From Lineus longissimus (taxonomy: Eukaryota; Nemertea; Pilidiophora; Heteronemertea; Lineidae): DNA of 64,000 nucleotides. This document shows positions 39,801-50,400 of the stretch, piece by piece. The position numbers were made by a program, and so were the translations under genes. The stretch lies in NCBI RefSeq assembly GCF_910592395.1, contig NC_088312.1:248001-312000 (forward strand), given 5' to 3'. The notes below the pieces were generated by a model. It saw nothing but the letters and a program-made list of their open reading frames with translations. It had not been told where the DNA came from and did not search any database. Each line of letters begins with the position of its first letter. The first letter of the stretch is position 1.

Positions 39801-42800
39801 CGAGAACTCAGTGGATTGACAAGAGCAGCCTTCATATTTGCTCGAGGTGTGTTAGAGGGACCATCCTTCAGTTGTCAATCACTAAATATATTTTATTTTT
39901 GACAATAAATATAAACCAGTCAATCATATATTCAATTTTACGTTAAAGTAACATTGCCCTAAAAAAACACGACAGAAATCATGTTTCTGATTCTAATTTT
40001 AGAACGGATCGCGTCTGGAAGTCAACTTTATTATCACTTCACAAGGTTCTCAGTGTTTGTTCAAACCAGAGCTAACACTTGGAGCTGACATCTACAGCGT
40101 GATTGCAGACAGTTTTTAATGTAGACTCAGCAGACGAGTACTCAATCCGTACCACATAACTCATCACGGCGCGGGATTTCTAAATAACGAGGATTTGTAA
40201 TGTAGCCAGCTACCTTGCTCGTACGAAGACTAGATAATTCAAGCTTTTGATGGTAAGGGTCAAGTTTTAAGGTAACGTTTTTGGTTGTCCTCAGTGTCTC
40301 CGTACAGCTACAGACAAACCACGACTTTTCAATAAGGAGAGGGCAGAGAAATCTATGTTCAGCGCTCAGATACAAGGAGGAGAAAAACCAAGCAACGTAA
40401 ACACTCAAAAACGTTACATGAGTAATATTGAAAATCTGAAGTATTCTGACGGTGAACGCTATCTCTCACTCTCTCTAGAGTATTTCACCCCGACGTCTCG
40501 TCTCAACAGTCCAAGGGAATGTATAAATACTTCGAAAGCACTTTCCAACATTACAATTTTATCTCGTTTCTGTCAACTCTGCCAGAGATGGCTGGAATCT
40601 ATAGAACTACCAGAAAGATCAACATTATGTTGTATATATACACGTCATAGTACTCTGAAGAGTTGCACTTATTTCGTATGAAAAGATTGATAACAGAATG
40701 ATTCCAGATATGAAACGATTCATAACAACTTGAAGTGACTAACAACAAGATGACTTGATGCATAAAATGATGCTGTTATGCAGTGCAAGTTGCAAGACCG
40801 ATGACCTCAACGATAAACTGTGTGAGGACGTTTACTTCGAAAGGTATGAGGATAATCATACACCTGTTTGCAATAAACACTCAGAATGTAACATTCACAT
40901 CATTCCATGATTTATGACAAACCTGCACACAAGCAGCCCAGTGTAGTAAGGTTAATATTTACCCCTTGATAGACCTAACATAAATTGCTGGCGTGAAAAG
41001 ACAAATTACAGACCTAGTTCTCAAGGGGAGGCCCGTTTCTTTTTTGTTTACTGTTCAAATTACCTCAGGTGGAAGATACATTTCACTCAATGATGACAAC
41101 AACCTCCACTTGATCGTAAGACAAACCTCAAAAAGTTCAGACGGCTGTTTGTTTGATAAACATCAAAAAGATATAAGTGCACCTCACGCTATCGCAGCTA
41201 ACCATCCGAGCACCTGGGCAAGATGTCATAAATGAACGCTAGAGGATAAAACAATGTTTCGTCAGAATCCACGTTTCTAACGTAACGAATACGAGATGAA
41301 AGAGAGCTAGCGTTAAGCCTCGACAAGTTCGGCGGCTCTTTCGGACATGTGATGGTGATATGCACCATTACCGTGACGGCACCTGCAAAGAAAACCTCTC
41401 AAGCCCGGGATTCGGAGGCAATTAGTTACGCATCAAGACAACATGGCATTCTAAGGGAAGCCCAAAACTGAAATCCAATAACGAGCTTCCCATCGCAACC
41501 AAAAAACACGCTAGCCAGTACGCCATCAATCTATTTCAAAGGAAAAAGTTGGAATCTTGAAAAAAGTCGGATGAAAGCGAAAACGGCTGATAAAAAGAAG
41601 AAGTCGGATAAGTAAGTTAAAACTGTAACAATTTCACTTCCGGGCTTTTAAAATGGCACTGGCCAGACGCACCAAATATGCGTATTTCTAATGATTTTGA
41701 CTATTATAATTATATCTAAATTCGTTAGTCTACAACTTGCCTACAACTTGGACCAGCTGATATGGGCAGACCTACTTGCCGAAATACCGTGCTTGTAAAA
41801 TGATTTCCCGACTGAGAAACAGCAACGAAAACCCAATGGCGAAGTGCCTATATCAATAGTTAGGTACATGAAACATTAAGCATACTATAGTATTTATGAT
41901 GTACTTGTGATTTTTGCTTTCGTCCTGCTGTTATGTTGTACTTGTGGTAAAAGTCAAGCTCAGGTGAATATCCCCGTGTTCTTAATGAATGTTGACAAGG
42001 TAAGGTAGATGTATGATATAGTACACGTCTGTTATTTCAACTGTCTGGGATTTGGCAAGTTTTTTATTCAACACCCTATATCTCACCACAGAAAGGTAAA
42101 ATGAGAATTAACGACCACTGTGAATTGACTACCTCTCCATAAAAGCCCAAGAGAAGCCCGGGGGAAGTATAGATGCGTAAGAACCTTCAGAAGTCGACAT
42201 ACTCACATCCTGTTTAGTAACTGGCCCTATTTTCAAAACATCTAAAAGCGCATCTTGCTAAAAGTCCCAACCTGAACTGCTGAAGAAGATATGATAACTG
42301 CGGACCTAAAGATACGTACATGTAGTGGTCCGTGTTGTAACTATTAACGTATTATAAGGAAAGAGTAGAAAAAGATCGAGGAAAGAAGACGATCTCGGTT
42401 GCGCAACCCTTTCCGGACAACACGACATCTGTATTACTTCGTGTCAGGCACATTGAAGTCAAAGCCCCACAGGGAATGTTTTCTAATCAATGTTTTGATT
42501 GTCTATTCAAAGGAAACATATATTCAACTGTCTGATGAGGCTACTGAATGGGGCTCTCTGCAGTTAACGATGTAAATTCGGCAATGTGTGCTCAGACTAG
42601 ATCACAGTACTCCATGGTGTAAGTGATACACTGCTGGATGTGATGAACATCATCTCATTCACCCACCCCTTCGCTGGTTTGCGACAATTTTCCAATATCT
42701 ACGCAGTCAAGAGTCATAACTGTAATTTTTTTGTTGAAGTCGCACATCAAATACTCAATCAGTGCCAGTGTATATCACAAAGTCACAACCATACTTCCAA

Positions 42801-45800
42801 GATTTGATCGAAAGATTGGCAAAGCTTTCTGTCTCGACTGTAAGGAAACGGGACAAACAGAGAAAATCAACGACAGCAATTGTTGTTTATGACACATTTG
42901 ATTGTTATTATTGCCTTTCATATAGTTTATTAGTTGTAGTTTGGACGGAAAGCGAATTGATATAGGAAGAGAGGAAATGACCTTGACTTTTAGTGCCTGG
43001 TGACAAGAACGTTACTGCAAGGGAAATGATGCCTCTCAGCCACATCCTGAACCTCTGACCAACCGGCACAAGGGTACGAGGATACGACAGACTCTGGATT
43101 TTCGAGGATGGCAGGGAACCTCATTTCTCTGGTAAATGCTTCATAAACTTAACGTCGAGAAATTGATGGGACATATCAACAAACCGCCTGGCATCGTGTT
43201 CTTATAGCTAACATACATGAGGTTGCTTTTTGTGAAATCCCCAGGTACGAGATCTTTGCGGGACTTGATGTTGATGCCGCAAGACAGGAACAAGCCAAGG
43301 AACCAGAAATACCCAGACATCCCATAAGTCAGCGAGCTGGCGGCTGCCCAATCTGATGTCAGTCATGGCATCCTTGCTTCCTAAATCTGACTGCGAAGAT
43401 AAAATGTCCGTCGCGTGTGCAAATATTGTAAAAAATTACCGCAGAGTAGATACCCTGGAATCTTTACTTTCTCTTTTCATAAAATATTGTTCCGACATGT
43501 CTGCTTCCGTCATCTTTAAGTATTTATTGGTCTGAGCTTTTACCCAGAGGGCTATATATATACTTTCAACCTTTTCTCCGAGGAACATGGTATCCATTTA
43601 AAACTGGTACATAATTTGACTGATGGCTAACCCAGCCGTACCATTCAAGAGTGATGAAGGCTGATTGCTTCACGAGTCTTGCCGAGAGAGCTGTTGTCGC
43701 CATGATCATATGAATAGGCTCTTTACTCGATGGGTTTTTGAGATTGTATATACTTGCTCGAATTCTTTCTGTGTTTTCATCTATTATTTTCATAGTTCTG
43801 TAAGTCCTGCATAACGCTGGTAATTAAATGGAGGACGCCTAATTTGTACAAGACAGCACTAGAGGCCACTATTACTGACTCCGTGTTTCTACCTCGAATG
43901 CAACAATGAAGCAACCAATTTCCATTCAAACTCCACTTGCGACAGTGATATAACTTATCGAAGTCATTGAATGCGATTTGTTGCATGGCTGTAAATGTCG
44001 AATGCAGTAATTACCATCAATTCACTGATTTGGTGCATTTTTTACGTGATTGAGTATGGACCAGCGACACTTTTGTTGAACTGCCTCATAAAGTAGCATA
44101 TAAGATTTATGAGAGTTTGCATGAGTAACTGCAGAATGTTATTCATTAGATAATACGCAGTTTTTTGATAGTTCGACATTTATACTGGTTTTGATACGTT
44201 TGGCAACGTTTCACTCTCGACTTCGGCACGTGTGGCCCATTTTTATGACAAGTTGAAACGACAATCGTATGATTTAAGCAAAGGTTGCTTTTTGGCTGTT
44301 GCCTTGATTTAAACTTCGATAAGGCTACAGTATCTCGCTGCAATACCGAAAAAGCAAGACATTGATGAGAGTTCTTATAACCTTCTGCCTGGGGGTAGAT
44401 ACAAAGTGACATATGAGGCCCCAACATTAAAACTTTTTACTTGGGCAGTTTACCAGTGCAATACACGATTAAAAGAACAGACTTTGCAAAATGACACGAA
44501 CTGCTGTTTAGTCTGGACATCATTTAGGACATTAGGAACATGATATATCCGGGATCAATAGTCCTTTTTGTGACAAATTATCAAGTTAACTCTGTCCGCA
44601 ATCATACAACCATACCAGGTTTGCAATTCTCTCGTTACCAGACATCCTTTCCTTTCAAGCAAACATGCACCAACCACCCGAACAACATACTGACACGTCG
44701 CCTACCATATCACATTACTAATTTGATATCAGTTGGGTCACACCTCATAAAAGGCCTTATGAATGAAAGCTTTTGACATGACCGAGCCCCATTGTATCTC
44801 TGTCTTGGATTTTACAGCAACAATTCGGCAATCTTCTCAAGAATAATCTCATCGGGCAAAAGTAGGCCTGCAGAACTCATCCAACAGATCGACGGCCATA
44901 GCACAAACAACAGACACTACATGGTACCATCATTATATGAGCTCAAGCCCGAAAGTTTACCATCGAAGATGGACAGAACAGGAGATGTTAACCATCTACA
45001 TCCTTGATAAATGTTTAGGTTGATTTCTCTAAGATAAAGGATTTCAAAAAGTAGACTTTACTTTTATCTGGTACTGGAGATAGAGTCGTTGCTGGTATCG
45101 ATGATTGTCAAATCAAAATTCGGAATTCAGCATCCCCGCGGCATGCTCGAGTCGTTTAAAATAAGCCAATGAGAAGGCTCTATTTGGAAGTAAGTTCCGG
45201 TCAATTTTGCTTTCGGAAATTGGCGAATGCTCTATCTTCCTTTTTAACATTCACCTGACAACATTTTCCTGATCATGCTACATCATGTTTATCATACAGC
45301 GATAACTGTAGCTGAAGGTTAACTCTCGATAACCCTCACACAAAAAACTCGAGTCTGGCCGCGATAAAGATTGACGAGCTCATGCCCCCGGCGAGGAAAC
45401 ATTTATAATAGGACTGATAAGTTACTTTTTGTATTATATCCGGAGATAGAAAAATACAAATTTCGATCAGACCGCCGACAACCTGTTTGAGTAGTCCACG
45501 GGAGTCGTCACCTTCCTTCTGATCAGTAACCAGTTCCCTTGGCAGAATGCACTTTCGATCTTGTTCTGACTAGTTGTATATACTTTAGTACCCGGGCTTA
45601 CCATCCACCAAGTACTTACCAGACATCAAGACTTTAGTGTCCAAGAGCACGTAACACTAAACACTTAAGTCACTTCAAAGTAAGTCAATTGGGAGTCGAA
45701 TGCACTGCATCGAATTGGGATGTCGTCTTTAACCTTTTGTTTCATGACAACAACGAATTTGTCAAGAATGCCATTGTCAAATAATTCAAGTGCATCTCTT

Positions 45801-46234
45801 CAGGAAGACCGACCCATCCACGTGCTGTACACTGTGTAACTAGTAAGAGGTGCTAAAGTGGCAGATATTACATTGATGATGGCACTTTATACGTAAGTAT
45901 GGTATGAGGCAACGTACTTCGAATTCTCAGCCTTATTATCTGCCCAAAAGTTAAATGTAGAAGTACATCGAGGACTTTATCAGTAAAAGAAGATATTCCG
46001 GGTTGGCACTTCTTATTTTCATATCGATTCTAGCTTGTCGCACTATAATAGGGAACAATGTACGAGCTCAGGTTCGGTGTCTTGGGTTGCTGTTAGTCTA
46101 CTATGTCTTTGCTAAAGCATAAGCACGGAATTGAAGGTAAAATAAGTCTACTTACACGAACTGCTGGACTGGGCCACGCCCAACGCAAACATCGTCAGCA
46201 CAGCAAGATAGCAAAGTCTCTCTAAGGTGCCCAT
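9296..46234 (-). CDS. Giant secreted cadherin-repeat protein
   Basis: Calcium-dependent adhesion-type extracellular protein with about 35 cadherin-like repeats. I trace 56 coding exons, 11,715 nt, 3,904 aa, with matched phases throughout. Exons 1-20: 46156-46234, 39194-39268, 37327-37475, 36411-36464, 35764-35862, 35209-35301, 34445-34570, 33988-34113, 33541-33631, 33163-33302, 32625-32804, 32218-32355, 31766-31930, 31295-31545, 30880-31108, 30720-30805, 30426-30510, 29879-30190, 29678-29788, 29323-29451. Exons 21-56 form the cassette array and are listed separately. Repeats carry DxNDNxPxF, DxD and LDRE calcium-site motifs. I see no EGF, laminin-G, flamingo-box or transmembrane segment, which sets it apart from FAT, Dachsous, CELSR and classical protocadherins. 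The exact subfamily is not recognised. The stop at 9296-9298 is read directly. Confidence 0.87.
10975..11500. repeat. Minisatellite, 105-bp unit, 5 copies
   Basis: Five almost identical 105-bp units (two visible base differences) in the intron between cadherin exons 11742-11921 and 10591-10846. Because 105 is divisible by 3, the plus strand stays open across the array and would encode five copies of a 35-aa motif from 11004 to 11564. No splice signals, promoter or homologous domain support translation. Confidence 0.95.
13072..13090. repeat. Guanine homopolymer, about 18 bases
   Basis: An uninterrupted G run (C run on the transcribed cadherin strand) in the intron between exons 13145-13400 and 12653-12934. 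A similar cytosine run lies near 8705. Length is probably unstable and assembly-sensitive. Confidence 0.9.
16575..16750 (-). repeat. 58-bp minisatellite duplicating the donor of cadherin exon 16733-16998
   Basis: Three 58-bp units start at 16575, 16633 and 16691. On the minus strand each contains the last ~20 coding nucleotides of the exon (LNQAVIM) followed by the donor GTATGG. The genuine donor is at 16733; copies of the same exon end and donor lie 58 and 116 bp further into the intron (last exon bases at 16675 and 16617). Use of a distal donor would add 58 or 116 nt and runs into a stop codon in the read-through frame. Confidence 0.9.
18452..18612. repeat. Tandem duplication, 2 copies of about 75-80 bp
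   Basis: The segment tattactgcaaggatcgc, then tcacaggcaagtaggtcgga and ttctttatcaagttcaatgc, appears twice in direct orientation with one-base indels. It lies in the cadherin intron just outside the donor of exon 18631-18807. Confidence 0.85.
34283..34360. repeat. Short tandem repeat, 19-20-bp unit, 4 copies
   Basis: Four copies of tgtgtcttcattgcagtca with single-base changes, in the cadherin intron between exons 34445-34570 and 33988-34113. Confidence 0.85.
34676..34850. repeat. 30-bp direct repeat (3 copies) facing inverted copies
   Basis: Three copies of cttcgtggccgatgagatcc plus cactgcacct run head to tail. The inverted form (atcggccacgaagag, twice interrupted) follows at once, so the segment can fold into a long hairpin. 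Related sequence recurs at 36700-36790 (ggccacgaagagaag, atcggcacagaagaggtgca), which suggests a dispersed element. Both sit in cadherin introns. Confidence 0.8.
37085..37325. repeat. 99-bp tandem repeat, about 2.4 copies
   Basis: The block containing ctgaaccgaactaggttctt recurs at intervals of 99 bp (about 37094, 37193, 37292). The final partial copy ends exactly at the donor of cadherin exon 37327-37475 (taaccaac before ttac). Confidence 0.85.
39269..39765. repeat. 41-bp minisatellite abutting cadherin exon 2, about 10 copies
   Basis: About ten units of acatagaaatggcatctgaa plus attatacatctgcacaaaca, imperfect at both ends. Minus-strand units that read CAGTTTGTGCA share 11 nt, including the AG acceptor, with the real exon 2 acceptor (CAG|TTTGTGCAC at 39268). 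The array may therefore have been seeded by that splice boundary and may carry decoy acceptors. Confidence 0.85.
39769..46155. other. Cadherin intron 1, no supported gene
   Basis: A large intron with only short open frames. The minus-strand frame at 40142-40408 has a donor-like end but its phase fits neither exon 1 nor exon 2, so I leave it out. Two overlapping minus-strand frames at 43566-43986 could be parts of one frame-shifted old coding sequence, but I recognise no domain. Nothing else stands out. Confidence 0.55.
46156..46234 (-). other. First coding exon of the cadherin gene with a signal peptide
   Basis: The ATG at 46232-46234 (context ccATGG) begins MGTLERLCYLAVLTMFALG, then VAQSSSS: a textbook secretory signal with a basic n-region, hydrophobic core and likely cleavage after the alanine/glycine-rich end. 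The exon ends at a GTAAGT donor in phase 1. The only nearby partner with a matching acceptor phase and an open frame is the exon at 39194-39268, which makes intron 1 about 6.9 kb. This exon assignment is the longest jump in the model. Confidence 0.78.
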
Positions 46235-47316
46235 GGTAGATGAGATCAGGGCGATAGTTGTTCAATTCAGCTGAGATGGTAGAATGACACTTTGAGTTCC
46301 ATGTATGATACTCCCGTATCCTCCAACTCAAACTGAAGTTATCCTTAGTTTAAAGTCAGATATTATACCAAAATGTTACAGATGGCAAGAGATCCGTCGT
46401 CCGGTAATGAGTAACTGCTCTCAAAGAGCCTTGCTCAACTGGGTAGCGGTATCACAGTATCGTAAGAGTCACCTGGTCAAAGCACTCCTGCATCCTTCAA
46501 GAATCAAGTGTGCTTTGGAAGAAGGTAACCACTCAACTTAATATATGCAGTCCGGCCACTAATCGTCATTTAGTGTTTCCAACTGCCAACCATTTCTGGC
46601 GGCGCAGGTGGCTTGCGATGCAGTCTGTGATAGCTTCCAAACTACTGCAGTGCTTATGAACTAGGCTGCACTGCACTGTAAGCGTGGTGTCGCGCTATCA
46701 CGCATGATTCAACATGCGGCACAAATTTCAAAGGAAAGTGCATGCTCCTTGTGCAGTGATAGTAGTGTGATGAGGCGGTCCTACTCTTGAATGTGATCGC
46801 TACTTTGGAGAATGTGGAAAGTGGATACGAATATCAGTAGACTGGCAAGTACCTTTTTGCTTTGTAAGTTAGCCTCCGGGTAGCCTACAAATCTAGACTG
46901 GATCCCAGCCGCATTTTTCCGGAATTCACGCAGTAGTCGCAATGCTCTGAAGCAATATTTGCTCTTCAATTAATTGACCACATGGATGCTACTCAGCATA
47001 GCCGAGAGAGGGATGATATTACAAAGGGAGCACCAAGAAAATAAGAGCCTCGCTCTTGAACATTGAACAATCCATTGCCAGTGGTCAGATACTATAACCA
47101 AATGATATGAATACAGAAAAAAAACGTATTGAAATGTATGTAATTGTACAACAGGTGTTAATAATAGCTTCTTCATTTTAACTTGGCGTTTCTTTCAGTT
47201 CTTAATTAGGAGGTATAGTTGCCTCAGTTTTACTTTGTCACACGTGCTCAATGTCGGTCTTGGTCAAGCTGTCCGAAAGTATGAAATAAAGTTTAGTTTC
47301 GTTTTAGTACATATCA
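46235..47316. other. Intergenic region upstream of the cadherin start
   Basis: Lies between the cadherin start and the 3' end of the aldehyde dehydrogenase gene; both are on the minus strand. It should hold the cadherin 5' UTR and promoter. I see no repeat, RNA gene or convincing coding frame. Confidence 0.5.
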
Positions 47317-47322
47317 TTTATT
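47317..47322 (-). terminator. Polyadenylation signal of the ALDH5A1-like gene
   Basis: The canonical AATAAA (TTTATT on the plus strand) lies about 150 nt after the stop codon at 47469-47471, a normal 3' UTR length. No other canonical hexamer is closer. Confidence 0.65.
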
Positions 47323-47468
47323 CAATCGAGAAAATAAATTACATGAATAAAAAGTTGCTAGGGTATAGCTTCGAAAGCACAGGTCCGGGAAGAATACAAA
47401 GGCTAATGCAAACCTTTCACTTGCACCAAAATATGGATTTCCGATTGAACGTTAATAAAACAAATGGA

Positions 47469-50400
47469 CTAAATTGCGCCGAAACATAAGTATTTGATCT
47501 CCGTGTATTCATCCAGTCCGTATCTCGATCCCTCCCGGCCAAGTCCAGATTCCTTTACCCCGCCGAAGGGAGCTTCAACCGCGTGCAGCACGGCCTCGTT
47601 GATACCAACCATGCCAACTTCTAGCTCCTCTGCTACCCGCCATAACTGACTCATGTTGTTCGAATAGAAGTAACCTACGAGAGAACAGAAGTTAGGAGAG
47701 AATGAAATGATACTCTGAGAAACACTGTCTCGCAGTGGGCTAAGTCGGAGCAAAGACCAGAGATACATTTTGCGAAAGAAAATGGCATCACTGTTATTTA
47801 CACGATAGTCCTATCTAGCTTACTATTCCACAAAGAAGATACTTCTCGCTCACTCTCAAATTACGCGCGAGCCCTCACACGAACACACCCGCCCACATTT
47901 TTTGAAAAATGGAGTCTTACCGGCTAGTCCGTGCCGACAATCATTCGCAATTGACAGCACCTCCTCTTCGGTTTTAAATCTGAAAGAAATTAAACAAACA
48001 ACAGTAAGTCGACCAACGTGATGAGAGAGTGACACTGACCTTCTGCGACTCACGAAAGCGCCGTGTCGTTAAGGATGATTGTTCTAAGAACACTCACCAA
48101 GCCGTCGTTGAGGTCATTGGCCATGGGCAGTAGTATAGTTTCATTGACAGGTAAAACAGATCTACCCTATAGAGTCTTATCGCCAGGCGACGCCGTCCCT
48201 CTTGAATTCCGAAGCTGGTCCTTGAGCTGGACTTACTTGATGATGGGGGCCACAGGCCCAAATGTCTCCCCATGCATGCAAATCATCTCAGTAGTAACAC
48301 CAGTCAGAAGTGTCGGTTCAAAGAACTGTTCACCCATCGCGTCCCTCTTGCCACCAATGATAAGTTTGGCGCCTTTTGCTAGTGCATCCTTTATGTGGGC
48401 CTCAACCTGAAAATCACGTAAGCTGAATAACAAGGGATTCTCGTCAGCGCGACGAATTCCGGTGAAGATGTTATCAATGAGCGGTATGCTTCATAGAGGT
48501 AATTAAAGCAGACTGGTCCGCGATAACCGCACTGTAGTTAGCGAGAGAATCAGAAAGCGCATGACCTCGAAAATCCTGTCCCCGACCTCTGCCCCAAGTA
48601 GCATCTCTAAAGAAGAAGCTGCGGGATCAGCAGTGGCCTCTTTCTGTATTGTAGTGCATGCACATTATTGAGTCAAGGAAGGCGGAATCGTTCACTTCTT
48701 CTTCTCCATTTACGTCCCCTTCCACTTACTCCGAAAACCGACACAACCGCCATCGCCAGTGCCAATAACTAGACAGGACTACTTGTTTCATTACTATCGT
48801 CAAAAAAACCTAAATGAAATACAGGCATGTCAATATTCATCAACCGCGTGCTGTTAATGAAACTGCGTGTTGTTCGTGTCCTCATCAGGAGACATTTGTC
48901 GTGATTGAATCGATCTTCGATGTGCTACCTACCTTCTCCACCGCCTTGACATTGATCAATGGTCCAATGGTTGTCCCAGCCTCCAACCCGTGTCCCACCT
49001 TCAAACCTTTGATGGCAGCCACCAGTTTCTCAACGAATTCATCATGAATGCCTTCCTGGACGAAGATACGGTTTGCGCAGACGCAGGACTGAAATGATGA
49101 GATTAAGCACGATTACACACAGCCCTGAATCTAGAGGTGATAGCGCTACTGGGTCGAATACGATAAGGGGACCGGGCATTGCTCATTTACATTTCATGAT
49201 TCATTGCATCCTACGTCCAAGCAACCAGAATGAGAAGGAACTTCCCAATGGACTTGTGGTTGACGTGCTCGCCATATCAACAAAGCAAAGCAAAGCCGAG
49301 AACGATAAGTCGGTGGATGGATAACCGCCATTCACTTACCTGCCCGCCAGCCCTGAACTTGGAGGTCATCGCTCCACCGACCGCCTTCTCTAGGTCTGCT
49401 GTGTCGAACACGATGAAGGGGGCATTGCCGCCCAGTTCGAGGCTGACCTTCTTCACCGTGCTGGCCGACTCTTCAAGGATATACTGGAGGAGAGAATAGC
49501 TTTCTGGTTGTTAAAAGTGTTACATGTACCAACAGATAAGGAATAGGCTACTGTGGATAAAGGTAAAGGGATGTGTTTGAGCTACAGTCCTTGGTTACTT
49601 TTAAATCAAGGTCGATCGTATGCAAGTGAAGAAACTAAGTTTCCTTGACTTCGATTCAAAACAACGGAGCTAACCTGCACTGATTGGACTTTCAGCGCCT
49701 CTGAATCTCATCTGGTCGAGACGGCGCATGTCTCGGCAAGCTCTATACGTCCTCAGCTTTTAGGTAACGTTGTGGACGGACAATTCTACAGACTCCAGAA
49801 GTCTGGCTTCCCACCTTCTTGCCTTATGTGTCATAGCACTCCAGCAGGTATTTCAGTCCTTGGCTTTCCAAACATTTGCAATTGTTTGAGATTACGAACC
49901 TTGCCGACGACAGATGATCCAGTAAATGAGACAGCCGCCACTAGGGGGTTCTTGCACAGTTCCTTCCCGACAGGCGCTGCGTTATCTCGCGAGCACGTGA
50001 CCACATTCAGTACACCAGGTGGGATTCCAGCTTTCTCGGCCAACTGCATGAAGAAAAAGACGGATGGAATCAGATACTGTCTCAATGAGCTATAACGGTT
50101 ATTCAAACTTATATTGACTGTCTAGCACTTGGAAAGCCTACTGAATATTAAGGTCTACTGTATGAGTTTCATCTCCCTGTATGTTGTCACTCTCGATCTC
50201 TCTTCAAGCATCTTCCGTTATCGCAGTTGATACCTTAATCATGGTGCGAAGAGGCCCCAATGCCTTAACCTTGGAAGAGACGAGTCTAGTTCGTTTGTCA
50301 CAGAGAAGATTCCATCACTTGTGACACAGGCAACAGACGAGGCAATGGGTGTCAACGCGGTAGGACATTTGACAAACCTTTAGTTTCACAAGTTGCATTG

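Noticed and set aside
40142-40408. Additional cadherin exon (frame with NVTLKLDPYHQKLELSS, donor-like end at 40213)
   Set aside because: Its end phase is incompatible with exon 2, whereas exon 1 (46156-46234) joins exon 2 in phase without it. It has no cadherin motif.
43566-43986. Two overlapping minus-strand frames in cadherin intron 1 as a nested gene
   Set aside because: Different frames, no recognisable domain, no start or splice context. Possibly a decayed coding sequence, but not supportable.
9296-46234. Assignment as FAT, Dachsous, CELSR or classical protocadherin
   Set aside because: No EGF or laminin-G domains, no transmembrane or cytoplasmic segment, and many small exons rather than the single large ectodomain exon of clustered protocadherins.
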